Positions 1 through 9,075 are shown, numbered from the stretch's first letter. The stretch: DNA of 49,996 nt from Azospirillum sp. TSH64 (GCF_003116035.1 NZ_LGQW01000015.1:4702171-4752166), one strand, 5' to 3'. Notes: a model not told the origin generated them from the sequence alone. Numbers and translations are program-made.

Positions 1-438
1 GCCGGGGCGGAGCAGCTGCTGGGACAGGGCGACATGCTGTACATGCAGGGCGGCGGCCGCATCACCCGCGTCCATGGTCCCTTCGTCTCCGATTCGGAGG
101 TCGAGGAGATCGTCCAGTATGTGAAGGCCCAGGGCGCTCCCAACTACGTCACCGCCATCACCGAGGAGGAGGAGGAAGCCGCCGCGGTGGAGGATGAGGA
201 CGGCGGTTCGGTTGCGACCGGCGACGACCTCTACATGCAGGCCGTCAATCTCGTGGTCCGCGAGGGCAAGGTGTCGGTCAGCTTCATCCAGCGCCAGCTC
301 CAGATCGGCTACAACCGCGCCGCCCGCCTGGTGGAGCGGATGGAGACCGAACGCGTGGTCGGTCCCGCCAACCACCAGGGCAAGCGCGAAGTCCTGCTGT
401 CCCACGCCGGCCTGTCGGCCAAGCGCGCAGGCGTGTGA
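1..438 (+). CDS. ftsK: DNA translocase FtsK, C-terminal part (5' truncated by window)
   Basis: The reading frame is open from base 1 and ends in TGA. It encodes the last 145 residues of an FtsK/SpoIIIE translocase. The start of the fragment (GQGDMLYMQGG) is the conserved end of the RecA-like motor domain. An acidic linker rich in Glu and Asp follows, and then the winged-helix gamma domain, beginning near DDLYMQAVNLVV and containing SFIQRQLQIGYNRAA. In the family, the gamma domain reads polar KOPS DNA motifs and activates XerCD at dif during chromosome segregation at the division septum. The membrane-anchor and motor portions lie outside the window. The assignment is confident because both conserved blocks are present and in order. 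Confidence 0.95.
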   Translation, partial: AGAEQLLGQGDMLYMQGGGRITRVHGPFVSDSEVEEIVQYVKAQGAPNYVTAITEEEEEAAAVEDEDGGSVATGDDLYMQAVNLVVREGKVSVSFIQRQLQIGYNRAARLVERMETERVVGPANHQGKREVLLSHAGLSAKRAGV

Positions 439-446
439 TCGATCAT

Positions 447-486
447 CCGGAGGAGCTTTCTTCCTCTGTGGAGAGGGCTCCTCCGG
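447..486 (+). terminator. Hairpin after ftsK (terminator-like)
   Basis: A perfect 10-bp inverted repeat, CCGGAGGAGC (447-456) and GCTCCTCCGG (477-486), encloses a loop with a smaller nested CCTCT/AGAGG pairing. It begins 8 bases after the ftsK stop. There is no clear U-tract, so it may be an mRNA-stabilising or attenuating hairpin instead of a true terminator. It also argues against the TTG at 487 as start of the next gene, since that codon abuts the stem. Confidence 0.5.
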
Positions 487-522
487 TTGGGAGACGACAG
501 CAAGAAAGCAAAAGGCTCCCCT

Positions 523-1023
523 ATGGACCCGAAGCCCCATTTTGAAAGCCTCGCCCGCTACAACCGCTGGGCCAACCGTCGCCTTTACGAAGTCGCGGCG
601 CAGCTTTCCGATGCTCAGTTCCGCGAGGACCGCGGCGCCTTCTTCGGCTCTGTCCGCGGCACGCTGAACCATATCCTGGTCGCCGACCGGGTGTGGCTGG
701 AACGCATCGAGGGGGCCGGGCCGAAACCGTCGTCGCTCGATGAAATCCTCCATGACGACTTCGCCGGCCTGCGCACTGCCCGCGAAGCGGAGGACGAGCG
801 TATCCTGCGCGTCCTGGCAGCCACCCCGGCGGAGCGGTTCGAGTCGGTTCTCTCCTACCGCAGCATGGCCGGCACGGCGCATGAGCTGCCCTTCTCCCAG
901 ATCGTCACCCATATCTTCAACCACCAGACCCACCATCGCGGGCAGGCCCACACGCTGCTGAGCCAGTTCGGGCTGGGCGCGCCGACGATCGACTTCGTCT
1001 ATTTCCTGCTGGAGACGAAATGA
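523..1023 (+). CDS. DinB family protein
   Basis: A 166-residue protein of the DinB/YfiT four-helix-bundle superfamily. Three histidines expected to bind a divalent metal are visible: H50 in LNHIL, and H134 and H138 in FNHQTHHRGQ near the C-terminal third. Family members include thiol-dependent transferases and many uncharacterised proteins, so the reaction cannot be named. The ATG at 523 is preferred over the in-frame TTG at 487, because AAAGG lies 6 bases upstream and the TTG sits against a hairpin. The stop overlaps the start of the next gene (ATGA), so the two are probably translationally coupled. Confidence 0.8.
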   Translation: MDPKPHFESLARYNRWANRRLYEVAAQLSDAQFREDRGAFFGSVRGTLNHILVADRVWLERIEGAGPKPSSLDEILHDDFAGLRTAREAEDERILRVLAATPAERFESVLSYRSMAGTAHELPFSQIVTHIFNHQTHHRGQAHTLLSQFGLGAPTIDFVYFLLETK

Positions 1024-1646
1024 GCCAGACAGGAAGCAGGCCCGTCGCCGACCTCGCGGCTCTGGAAGCCCTCTATGGCGAGCCCGCCGCTCCCTCCATC
1101 GCCAAGGAAGTGCCGGCGCTGACCCCCGGCTACCGGGCGCTGATCGAGGCGTCGCCCTTCTTCGTTCTCGCCACCAGCGGGCCGGATGGGCTGGATGCCT
1201 CGCCGCGCGGCGACCAACCCGGCTTCGTCCGGGTCGCGGACGACCGTACCCTGCTGATCCCCGACCGCCGCGGCAACAACCGCATCGACAGCCTGCGCAA
1301 CATCCTGGCCGATCCGCGGGTCGGTCTGCTGTTCCTGGTGCCGGGACTGAACGAAACGCTGCGGGTCAACGGCCGCGCCGTGATCGACACCGACCCGGCC
1401 TTGTGCGAGAGCTTCGCGGTGGACGGCAAGGTGCCGAAGTCGGTGCTGGTCGTCAGCATCGAGGCGGTGTTCTTCCAATGCGCCCGCGCCCTGCTGCGGT
1501 CCCGCCTGTGGGACCCGGCGGTGCAGATCGAGCGCCGCAGCCTGCCGTCGGCAGGAGCCTTGATGGCGGAGGCCAGCGCCGGGCGCGAAGGCGGCGACGC
1601 CTACGACCGGTCGCTGGCCGAGCGCATCCCCAAAACCCTGTACTGA
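1020..1646 (+). CDS. Pyridoxamine 5'-phosphate oxidase-family FMN-binding protein
   Basis: A 208-residue protein of the flavin-reductase-like split-barrel superfamily, resembling the group annotated as PPOX-class probable FMN-dependent enzymes. The core block runs from SPFFVLATSGPDGLDASPRGD through LLIPDRRGNNRIDSL to GLLFLVPGLNETLRVNGRA, covering the usual flavin-binding strands. Such enzymes reduce or oxidise small substrates with FMN or F420, and the substrate here is unknown. It is not the vitamin B6 enzyme PdxH, which has a different C-terminal signature. It overlaps the DinB-family gene by 4 bases, suggesting a two-gene unit, and converges on the histidine kinase downstream. Confidence 0.8.
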   Translation: MSQTGSRPVADLAALEALYGEPAAPSIAKEVPALTPGYRALIEASPFFVLATSGPDGLDASPRGDQPGFVRVADDRTLLIPDRRGNNRIDSLRNILADPRVGLLFLVPGLNETLRVNGRAVIDTDPALCESFAVDGKVPKSVLVVSIEAVFFQCARALLRSRLWDPAVQIERRSLPSAGALMAEASAGREGGDAYDRSLAERIPKTLY

Positions 1647-1656
1647 CCCGGCATTC

Positions 1657-3738
1657 CTACTGCGCGGCGAGCCTGTCGGTGGCCGGCAGCCGGATGGTGA
1701 AGACCGAGCCCTCGTCGTGCTCGCTCTCCACCGACAAGGTCCCGCCATGGGCGGTGACGATCTTCTGCGTCATGTAGAGTCCCAGCCCCGACCCCTTGGT
1801 TCCGCGCGACGACGAGGCGCGGAAATAGATCGAGCCGATTCGCTCCACCTCCTCCGGGGTCATGCCGAAACCCCGGTCGGCGACGCGGATGACGATACCG
1901 CCTCCGTCATCGAAGGCGCTCACCCGGACTGCCGCGTCCGCCGGCGAGTAGCGCAGCGCGTTCTGCACCAGATTGCCGATGGCCACCCCGAGGAAGGGCG
2001 CATCGACCAGCATCGGGCGGTCGGGAGCGTCGATCGACAGCTCCAGCCGTTCCTCCGCTTCCGTCCCCCTCAGGCCGCCCAGCACCTCGTCCATCAACTG
2101 GCCCAGCGCCACCGGTTCCGGCTTCAGCGCCAGCGCCCCCTGGTCGAGCGCATCCGAGGACAGGAACAGATCCACCAGCTCTGCCATCTTGTGGGTGGTG
2201 CTGCGGATGCGTTGCAGGCGGGACAGCGCCGACGGCGACTCCACCACGCCCGACAGTTCGATCATCTGGGCCGCGCTGTCGATGGCGGCCAGCGGGGTAC
2301 GGAATTCGTGCGACAGCATCGCGACGAAGCTGCGCTGCTCCTCCGCCCGCTTGGTGGCGAAGGCCGATTCCTCCCGGGCACGCAGCCGTTCCGCCTGAAG
2401 CCTGCCGATGCGCAGGGCCAGACCGGTGCCCAGCACCATCACCGCCACCATCGAGGCGACCTGATAGGGATCGGCGATGAAGAAATCGGCAGGCAGCGCG
2501 CCCCGCAGGATCAGTTGGGCCATGATCAGCCCACCAAGGGACACCAGGGTGCTGGCCAGATAGAAGCGCGGGCTGAGATCGCTCGGGTTCAGCCAGGCCA
2601 TGCGTGCGGTCAGCACCAGCGCGATCACCACCACGACCAGCGCCGACAGGGTCACCACCGGGTTGGTCAGGGCGTAGAGCGGTGAAACCGTCGTCGGCAA
2701 TGCCAGCAGCACCAGCAGGGCCAGCCCCTGATAGCAACGCGCCAGCTTCGGCGCCCGGGTCTGCAGATCGAGGATATAGACCCACATGATCAGTGCCGTG
2801 GCAAAGCCGAGGAAACCGCTGCTGCCCACCAGCAAGTTCATGATCCAGCCCGGCAGATCCGGCAGCAGGGCTGCACCGATGCCGTTGGCGAACAGGTAAT
2901 AGCAGAAGACCGTGGCGACATAGGCGGTGTAGGACAGCAGCGCCCCGTCCCGCAGAAGCAGGCCCAGCGCGACATAACCCAGGACCAGGATGCCCAACAC
3001 CCCCAGGAAAAACCCCTGGAACAGCAGATCCTTGGTCTGGTGGCCGACATAGGCGGCGGGAGACCACACCCGTGCCGACAGGCGGATGGCGCTGACCGAA
3101 TCGACGCGCAGGTAAAGCGAAACCGGCTTTCCCTCCGGAAGGGTCAGCGGCAGGCTGTGCAGCCGGGTCTTCATCGGCCGCTGGCTGAAGGGAACGAAGT
3201 CTCCCAGCCGGACCAGCCGGTAGGCGGCAGGATCCTGCGGCCGGCCCACGGCTCCGTTTGCCTTCGGAATGAAGAGGTCGAGATGGTCGATATAGGCTTC
3301 GCCCATCTCCAGGAGCCAGTCCGCCGGCGCACCGGGTTCGCGCATCAGGTCGAAGCGGTACCAATGGATGTCGCGGGTCTGGCCGACACCGCGGAAATCC
3401 CCAAGCGGCTCCATCTGCCCATCGGCGTCGGCCTTCAGGATGGCGGCGAAGTCGAACTTGCGGTCGGGATCGATCAGCCGGGCGAAATGGCCGGCCAGGG
3501 TGGCGCTGGCGGTGGCTGGCCCGAGCCGAAGCGGCTCCACGCCGGAGACCGTGGCGGCGGCTGTGCCGGCGAACCACAGAAGAAGCGCCGCCAGCAGGGC
3601 GATCGGCCCCGCCATCCGGCGGCAAGACGCGGATGAGGCCGGGGAACCGGCATTGCGCCCGCCAGGGCCGTTCTGCCGGGCAGAAGGGCGGCGATTCCAG
3701 CCTCGCCATTCCCTGCCGTTGTTCGCGTCCTTCATCAT
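1657..3738 (-). CDS. 7TM-type (7TMR-DISM) sensor histidine kinase
   Basis: A 693-residue membrane histidine kinase. Order: a hydrophobic segment (residues about 43-63, signal-like), an extracytoplasmic DISM-type beta-sandwich containing WYRFDL and VSLYLRVDS, about seven membrane helices (roughly 230-440), a short coiled coil, HisKA and HATPase_c. The phosphoacceptor is H477 in LSHEFRTPL. The N box (NLVQNALRYSP), G1 box (DRGFGM) and G2 box (GSGLGLYM) are intact, so the kinase should be active. No response regulator is adjacent, so it is an orphan kinase here. The start is uncertain: two ATGs sit at 3738 and 3735 with weak ribosome sites, and another at 3615 lies just before the hydrophobic segment. 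Confidence 0.85.
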   Translation of the reverse strand: MMKDANNGREWRGWNRRPSARQNGPGGRNAGSPASSASCRRMAGPIALLAALLLWFAGTAAATVSGVEPLRLGPATASATLAGHFARLIDPDRKFDFAAILKADADGQMEPLGDFRGVGQTRDIHWYRFDLMREPGAPADWLLEMGEAYIDHLDLFIPKANGAVGRPQDPAAYRLVRLGDFVPFSQRPMKTRLHSLPLTLPEGKPVSLYLRVDSVSAIRLSARVWSPAAYVGHQTKDLLFQGFFLGVLGILVLGYVALGLLLRDGALLSYTAYVATVFCYYLFANGIGAALLPDLPGWIMNLLVGSSGFLGFATALIMWVYILDLQTRAPKLARCYQGLALLVLLALPTTVSPLYALTNPVVTLSALVVVVIALVLTARMAWLNPSDLSPRFYLASTLVSLGGLIMAQLILRGALPADFFIADPYQVASMVAVMVLGTGLALRIGRLQAERLRAREESAFATKRAEEQRSFVAMLSHEFRTPLAAIDSAAQMIELSGVVESPSALSRLQRIRSTTHKMAELVDLFLSSDALDQGALALKPEPVALGQLMDEVLGGLRGTEAEERLELSIDAPDRPMLVDAPFLGVAIGNLVQNALRYSPADAAVRVSAFDDGGGIVIRVADRGFGMTPEEVERIGSIYFRASSSRGTKGSGLGLYMTQKIVTAHGGTLSVESEHDEGSVFTIRLPATDRLAAQ

Positions 3739-3826
3739 CGCGGGTTATCGATATGGATAAAGTTTTAGCAAAACATTAAGTTTGTATGCATTACGTCCTT
3801 CCAACTCTTCTGGTTCCCGGCCGTCG

Positions 3827-4582
3827 TCAGATGCGTGAAGGGGACAGCTTGAACTCCACCACCGTGTCGGTGGAGGCAAGGGCGCTGACCAGCGCCATCG
3901 GATCGGGGTCGCCTTTCCCCTGAAGCACCAGCTGGCATTCGAACTGGCCGCTGCCGTTGGCGAGATGAAAGGCCCAGTCGACCACCTCGAACCCGTGTTT
4001 CTTGGCCTGCGCCCGCAGTTCTTCCGGCGGCGGGGCCTTGTCGCGCGGGAAGACCAGCGTCAGGTGGACCACCGACTGGTGGGGCAGCAGCCGCTCGACC
4101 GGCCGCAGCAGGCTCATCACCAGGATGGTCAACAGCGCCGCGGCGATGGCGACCGCATAAAAGCCGAGCCCGATGACGATGCCGATGGCCGAGGTCGCCC
4201 AGATCGAGGCGGCGGTGGACAGGCCGCGGATCGACAGCCCCTCGCGCATGATGACCCCGGCGCCGAGAAAGCCGATGCCGGTGACGATGCCCTGGATCAC
4301 CCGCGTCGGATCGCCGGTCAGGGCAGCCGCGTGCGGCGCCCCCTGCGTCCCAATGCCGCCATACCACATGGAGGGGTAGGCGTTGACCACAGTCAGCGCG
4401 GCCGAGGCCAAGCAGACCAGCCCGTAGGTCCGCATCCCGGCCGCCCGCCCGTGATAGCTGCGCTCGTACCCCAGCAGCAGCCCAACCGCCAAGGCTCCCA
4501 AAAGATGCAGCAGGATCAACCCGTTGGTCGCCAACTCGGCCTGCGACCAATAGGAGCGCAGCAAATCCATGGCCCATTCCAT
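3827..4582 (-). CDS. MgtC/SapB family membrane protein
   Basis: A 251-residue protein with an N-terminal MgtC domain of about five membrane helices. The family block is recognisable: LLLGYERSYHGRAAGMRTYGLV, then GTQG and RVIQGIVTGIGFLGAGVIMREG. A soluble C-terminal segment of about 80 residues (from VVHLTLVFPRD) resembles the ACT-like tail of longer MgtC proteins. Relatives help cells cope with low magnesium or acid by modulating other membrane proteins; transport itself has not been established for the family. It is transcribed away from napE, and the 240-bp spacer between them carries the FNR-type dyad. A second in-frame ATG at 4570 is possible. Confidence 0.85.
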   Translation of the reverse strand: MEWAMDLLRSYWSQAELATNGLILLHLLGALAVGLLLGYERSYHGRAAGMRTYGLVCLASAALTVVNAYPSMWYGGIGTQGAPHAAALTGDPTRVIQGIVTGIGFLGAGVIMREGLSIRGLSTAASIWATSAIGIVIGLGFYAVAIAAALLTILVMSLLRPVERLLPHQSVVHLTLVFPRDKAPPPEELRAQAKKHGFEVVDWAFHLANGSGQFECQLVLQGKGDPDPMALVSALASTDTVVEFKLSPSRI

Positions 4583-4692
4583 TCCCGATCGAGGTTTCCA
4601 ATGAAGACCTCCACCGCAGTCTAGCGCAGCCCGGGCGAAGGCGCCTGCGCAACAGAAGGCGCCATTCCGTCACAGGCCGCAAGTGGCCCCAC

Positions 4693-4706
4693 TTGACCTG
4701 AGTCAA
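4693..4706. promoter_or_regulatory. FNR/CRP-family dyad upstream of napE
   Basis: TTGACCTGAGTCAA is a perfect 5-4-5 dyad (TTGAC-N4-GTCAA) and differs from the FNR consensus TTGAT-N4-ATCAA by one symmetric pair. It lies 118 bases before the napE start in the divergent mgtC-napE spacer. FNR/Anr/Dnr-type proteins commonly activate nap genes, so the site probably gives oxygen or nitrogen-oxide control of the operon. A near-identical dyad precedes hemN in this window. Confidence 0.65.
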
Positions 4707-4824
4707 TTCCAGATCGCCGGAAAGTACCGATACTAAGGGCCGAAAACCAGTACCTAAGGACCAGCCATCAGGGCTGGCACCGGGACCGGTTCGACCTGTT
4801 TCCGCTCCGACCGAGAGTGCCGCC

Positions 4825-5019
4825 ATGAGGCCCACCCCCTCCCCCGTCCTGTCCCGTCCGTCCGACCGGAAGGCGACCGACTCCGCACCGGCCCCGACCC
4901 GCCGGGCCGAGGGGCTGATGTTCCTGTGGCTGGCGGTGCTGGTCTGGCCGGTGATCGCCGTCGGCACTGTCGCCGCCTACGGCTTCTCGATCTGGATGTA
5001 CCAGATCCTCACCCACTGA
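4825..5019 (+). CDS. napE: Periplasmic nitrate reductase subunit NapE
   Basis: A 64-residue protein with a polar N-terminal 28 residues and one membrane helix (about residues 30-60, including FLWLAVLVWPVIAVGTVAAYG). This is the typical size and architecture of NapE, a small membrane protein whose exact role in nitrate reduction is unsettled. It is the first gene of a napEDABC run and ends 24 bases before napD. The assignment rests on the fold pattern and operon position, since NapE is short and weakly conserved. Confidence 0.85.
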   Translation: MRPTPSPVLSRPSDRKATDSAPAPTRRAEGLMFLWLAVLVWPVIAVGTVAAYGFSIWMYQILTH

Positions 5020-5043
5020 GCCCAGCGCTCCCCCAGGACCGAC

Positions 5044-5310
5044 ATGCCCCGCGCCCCCGAATTCCACATCTCCAGCCTCGTCATCCAGCACAGCCCCGAC
5101 CGCACCGACGCGGTGCGCGAGGCGGCGGCTTCCGTCGCCGGGCTCGACTGGTGTGCCGCGGAGAACGGCAAGGCTGTGGTGACCCTGGTCACCGCCAGCG
5201 CGGCAGAGGTCGTCGACCGCATCGCCCTGCTCAACGCCATTCCCGGCGTCCACACCACCACCATGGTCTACCACCACTACGAACCCGCGGACGCGATCGA
5301 CGCAGCCTGA
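5044..5310 (+). CDS. napD: NapD, chaperone for NapA maturation
   Basis: An 88-residue cytoplasmic protein with the ferredoxin-like fold pattern of NapD: FHISSLVIQHSPD at the N-terminus and IPGVHTTTMVYHHYEP near the end. NapD binds the twin-arginine signal of NapA and holds it back until the molybdenum cofactor is inserted. An AGGA ribosome site lies 6 bases before the ATG. It sits between napE and napA, 94 bases upstream of napA. Confidence 0.92.
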   Translation: MPRAPEFHISSLVIQHSPDRTDAVREAAASVAGLDWCAAENGKAVVTLVTASAAEVVDRIALLNAIPGVHTTTMVYHHYEPADAIDAA

Positions 5311-5404
5311 CCCCTCTCCCCTGGACTGTCACCCGGATCCCCAGCCAGGCGCGCCGTTTCCGCCTTTTCCCGACCGAATTTCCTCCGACCCTGGAGTTCT
5401 CCCC

Positions 5405-7906
5405 ATGTTTCTGTCCCGCCGCGATTACCTGAAGGCGCAAGCCGCCGCTGCCGCCGCCGCGGCGGCCGGAATCTCGCTGCCCGCGTCCGCCGCCAACATC
5501 CTGACCGGGGAAGGCGCCAAGCTGACCTGGTCGAAGGCCCCCTGCCGGTTCTGCGGCACCGGCTGCGGCGTAATGGTCGGCGTCAAGGACGGCCGCGTCG
5601 TCGCCACCCACGGCGACGTGAAGGCCGAGGTGAACCGCGGCCTGAACTGCGTGAAGGGCTATTTCCTGTCCAAGATCATGTATGGCGAGGACCGGCTGAA
5701 CCAGCCGCTGCTGCGCATGAAGGACGGAAAGTTCGACAAGGACGGCGAGTTCGAGCCGATCAGTTGGGACGCAGCCTTCGACATCATGGCCGCCAAGTGG
5801 AAGGAGACCCTGAAGAAGAAGGGTCCGACCGCCGTCGGCATGTTCGGCTCCGGCCAATGGACCATCTATGAGGGCTATGCCGCCTCCAAGCTGATGAAGG
5901 CCGGCCTGCGCTCCAACAACCTCGACCCGAACGCCCGCCACTGCATGGCGTCGGCGGTGGCCGGCTTCATGCGCACCTTCGGCATGGACGAGCCGATGGG
6001 CTGCTACGACGACATGGAGCAGGCCGACGCCTTCGTGCTGTGGGGCTCCAACATGGCGGAGATGCACCCCATCCTGTGGACGCGCGTCACCGACCGCCGC
6101 CTCAGCCATCCCGGCTGCAAGGTCGCCGTGCTGTCGACCTACGAGCACCGCAGCTTCGATCTCGCCGACGTCGGTCTGGTCTTCACCCCCGGTTCCGACC
6201 TGGCGATCCTCAACTACATCGCCAACCACATCATCAAGACCGGCCGGGTCAACAAGGAGTTCATCGAGAAGCACTGCAACTTCAAGCGCGGCCGTGACGA
6301 CATCGGCTATGGCCTGCGTCCCGACAACCCCTTGGAGAAGAAGGCGAAGAACGCCGCCAACGCCAACGACTCCGACCCGATCAGCTTCGACGAGTTCGCC
6401 AGGTTCGTCGAGCCCTACACGCTGGATAAGGCCCACGAGCTGTCGGGCGTGCCGAAGAACCGGCTGGAGGCGCTGGCCGAGCTGTACGCCGACCCGAAGG
6501 TGAAGGTCGTGTCCTTCTGGACCATGGGCTTCAACCAGCATGTCCGCGGCGTTTGGGCGAACAACCTCGTCTACAACATCCACCTGCTGACCGGCAAAAT
6601 CTCGCAGCCCGGCTGCGGCCCCTTCTCGCTGACCGGCCAGCCCTCGGCCTGCGGCACCGCGCGCGAGGTCGGCACCTTCTCCCACCGGCTGCCCGCCGAC
6701 ATGGTGGTGACCAACCCCGAGCACCGCAAACACGCCGAGGAGATCTGGAAGCTGCCGGAGGGGACCATCCCCGACAAGGTCGGCTACCACGCCGTCCAGC
6801 AGGACCGCATGCTGAAGGACGGCAAGCTCAACGCCTACTGGGTCATGTGCAACAACAACATGCAGACGGCCCCGAACACGGCGAAGGAGACCTTCCCCGG
6901 CTACCGCAACCCGGAAAACTTCATCGTCGTCTCCGATCCCTACCCCACCGTGACGGCGCTGGCCGCCGACCTGATCCTGCCCACCGCCATGTGGGTGGAG
7001 AAGGAGGGCGGCTACGGCAACGCCGAGCGCCGCACCCAGCTGTGGCGCCAGCTGGTCGATGCGCCCGACGGCGCGCGATCCGACCTTTGGCAGATCATGG
7101 AGTTCTCCAAACGCTTCCGCATTGAGGAGGTGTGGCCGGAGGAATTGCTGAACAAGAAGCCGGAGCTGCGCGGCAAGACCCTGTACGAGGTGCTGTTCCG
7201 CAACGGCCAGGTCGACCGCTTCCCGCTGTCCGACCTCGATCAGAACTACAACAACCAGGAGGCCAAGGACGCCGGCTTCTACGTCCAGAAAGGCCTGTTC
7301 GAGGAATACGCCTCCTTCGGCCGCGGCCATGGCCATGATCTGGCGCCCTTCGAGCAGTACCACCAGGAGCGCGGCCTGCGCTGGCCGGTGGTGGACGGCA
7401 AGGAGACCAAGTGGCGCTACCGCGAGGGCTCCGACCCGTATGTGAAGGCCGGCGAGGGCATGCGCTTCTACGGCAACAAGGACGGCAAGGCCAACGTCTT
7501 CGCCCTGCCCTACGAGCCGCCGGCCGAAGCGCCCGACACCGACTATCCCTTCTGGCTCAGCACCGGCCGCGTGATCGAGCATTGGCACAGCGGATCGATG
7601 ACGCTGCGCGTGCCGGAACTGCGCAAGGCCTTCCCGAATGCCGTGGTGTTCATGCACCCCGACGACGCCAAGGAACTCAATGTCCGGCGCGGGCAGGAGG
7701 TGCGTGTCACCTCCCGGCGCGGCGAGGTTCGGGTCCGGGTCGAGACGCGCGGGCGCAACAAGCCGCCGCGCGGCTTGGTCTTCGTCCCCTTCTTCGACCA
7801 CACGGTCCTCATCAACAAGGTGACGCTCGACGCCACCGATCCCATCAGCAAGCAGACCGACTACAAGAAATGCGCGGTCAAGATCACGCCAGTCCTGAAC
7901 GCCTGA
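5405..7906 (+). CDS. napA: Periplasmic nitrate reductase catalytic subunit NapA
   Basis: An 833-residue molybdoenzyme reducing nitrate to nitrite in the periplasm. A twin-arginine export signal begins at SRRDYLK (residues 4-10), followed by a run of nine alanines. The [4Fe-4S] cluster ligands are C47, C50, C54 and C82 (C-x2-C-x3-C-x27-C). C180 in NARHCMASAV is the expected molybdenum-ligating cysteine of the bis-MGD cofactor. Length matches known NapA proteins and no key residue is missing. Electrons arrive from NapC through NapB, encoded immediately downstream. A GGAG sequence lies about 9 bases upstream of the ATG. Confidence 0.97.
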   Translation: MFLSRRDYLKAQAAAAAAAAAGISLPASAANILTGEGAKLTWSKAPCRFCGTGCGVMVGVKDGRVVATHGDVKAEVNRGLNCVKGYFLSKIMYGEDRLNQPLLRMKDGKFDKDGEFEPISWDAAFDIMAAKWKETLKKKGPTAVGMFGSGQWTIYEGYAASKLMKAGLRSNNLDPNARHCMASAVAGFMRTFGMDEPMGCYDDMEQADAFVLWGSNMAEMHPILWTRVTDRRLSHPGCKVAVLSTYEHRSFDLADVGLVFTPGSDLAILNYIANHIIKTGRVNKEFIEKHCNFKRGRDDIGYGLRPDNPLEKKAKNAANANDSDPISFDEFARFVEPYTLDKAHELSGVPKNRLEALAELYADPKVKVVSFWTMGFNQHVRGVWANNLVYNIHLLTGKISQPGCGPFSLTGQPSACGTAREVGTFSHRLPADMVVTNPEHRKHAEEIWKLPEGTIPDKVGYHAVQQDRMLKDGKLNAYWVMCNNNMQTAPNTAKETFPGYRNPENFIVVSDPYPTVTALAADLILPTAMWVEKEGGYGNAERRTQLWRQLVDAPDGARSDLWQIMEFSKRFRIEEVWPEELLNKKPELRGKTLYEVLFRNGQVDRFPLSDLDQNYNNQEAKDAGFYVQKGLFEEYASFGRGHGHDLAPFEQYHQERGLRWPVVDGKETKWRYREGSDPYVKAGEGMRFYGNKDGKANVFALPYEPPAEAPDTDYPFWLSTGRVIEHWHSGSMTLRVPELRKAFPNAVVFMHPDDAKELNVRRGQEVRVTSRRGEVRVRVETRGRNKPPRGLVFVPFFDHTVLINKVTLDATDPISKQTDYKKCAVKITPVLNA

Positions 7907-7920
7907 GGAGTGCCGGCATC

Positions 7921-8445
7921 ATGAAGACCCGTTTCCTGATCGCCGCGCTGGCCCTGCTGGCCGGCATCCCGGCCATGACCATCGGCGTCACCTCCGGTGT
8001 CGTCGCCGCCGACAAGCCCGTCGTGATTGCGGACGCCACCGGCACCGTGGGGGGGATCAAAGTCCCCTCCGCCAACCATCCGATCACCACGGATGTCCCG
8101 GCCGAGGCGACCCACCGCGAGATCACCGACGACCAGAAGCGCGTGCGCAACTACGCCGACCAGCCGCCGCTGATCCCGCATGCTATCCGCGACTATCAGA
8201 TCGACCTGAACATCAACAAGTGCCTGACCTGCCACGACCGCCGCAACACGGCCGGCTCGCAGGCCCCCATGCTGTCGGTCACCCATTTCCAGGACCGTGA
8301 CGGCCAGACGCTGGGCACGGTGGCGGCCCGCCGCTACTTCTGCACCCAATGCCATGTGCCGCAGACCGACGCCCAGCCGATCGTTCCCAACAGCTTCCAA
8401 GACTTCGACTCGGTCCTGGGCCATGCCCAAGGCGGCCAGAAATGA
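7921..8445 (+). CDS. napB: Dihaem cytochrome c subunit NapB
   Basis: A 174-residue periplasmic electron-transfer subunit of nitrate reductase. A signal peptide covers about the first 30 residues, ending near VVAAD. Two haem c sites are present, CLTCH (101-105) and CTQCH (141-145). The PPLIPHAI segment and the paired haem spacing are typical of NapB. It begins 14 bases after the napA stop and overlaps napC by 4 bases, which is consistent with stoichiometric co-translation. Confidence 0.96.
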   Translation: MKTRFLIAALALLAGIPAMTIGVTSGVVAADKPVVIADATGTVGGIKVPSANHPITTDVPAEATHREITDDQKRVRNYADQPPLIPHAIRDYQIDLNINKCLTCHDRRNTAGSQAPMLSVTHFQDRDGQTLGTVAARRYFCTQCHVPQTDAQPIVPNSFQDFDSVLGHAQGGQK

Positions 8446-9059
8446 CAATCCGCGACGCAGTGCTGTGCCTGTGGCGGCTGTTCGCCCTCCCCAGCGTCCA
8501 TTTCAGCCTGGGTTTCCTGACGCTGGGCGGCTTCATCGCCGGCGTCGTCTTCTGGGGCGGCTTCAACACCGCCCTGGAGGCCACCAACAAGGAAGCCTTC
8601 TGCATCAGCTGCCACGAGATGCGCGACAATCCCTATGAGGAGCTGAAGCAGACCATCCACTTCACCAACCGGTCGGGCGTGCGCGCCAGCTGCCCGGACT
8701 GCCACGTCCCGCACCAGTGGACCGACAAAATCGCCCGCAAGATGCAGGCATCGAAGGAGGTCTGGGGCAAGATCTTCGGCACCATCGACACCCGCGAGAA
8801 GTTCCTCGACAAGCGCCGCGAGCTGGCCGAGCACGAATGGGCGCGGCTGAAGTCCAACAACTCGCTGGAATGCCGCAACTGCCACAGCGCCGACTCGATG
8901 GACATTACCAAGCAGAACCCGCGCGCCGCCAAGATGCACGAGACCTATCTGTTCACCGGCCAGAACACCTGCATCGACTGCCACAAGGGCATCGCCCACC
9001 ACCTGCCCGACATGCAGGGGATCGAACCGGGCTGGAGCATGAAGACCAGCCAGAAGTAA
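8442..9059 (+). CDS. napC: Membrane-anchored tetrahaem quinol dehydrogenase NapC
   Basis: A 205-residue NapC/NirT-family cytochrome that takes electrons from membrane quinol and passes them to NapAB. One N-terminal membrane helix (about residues 18-42) anchors it. Four c-type haem motifs are present: CISCH (54-58), CPDCH (84-88), CRNCH (144-148) and CIDCH (177-181). The start ATG overlaps the napB stop. It is the last gene of the operon and is followed by a terminator. No napF, napG or napH is present, so the pathway relies on NapC alone for quinol oxidation. Confidence 0.96.
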   Translation: MTIRDAVLCLWRLFALPSVHFSLGFLTLGGFIAGVVFWGGFNTALEATNKEAFCISCHEMRDNPYEELKQTIHFTNRSGVRASCPDCHVPHQWTDKIARKMQASKEVWGKIFGTIDTREKFLDKRRELAEHEWARLKSNNSLECRNCHSADSMDITKQNPRAAKMHETYLFTGQNTCIDCHKGIAHHLPDMQGIEPGWSMKTSQK

Positions 9060-9075
9060 GGATCGAGTTGATGCA

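Noticed and set aside
5231..7801. 856-codon minus-strand open frame across napA
   Set aside because: Composition is a shadow of napA, which has unmistakable NapA motifs; no domain is recognisable in the antisense frame.
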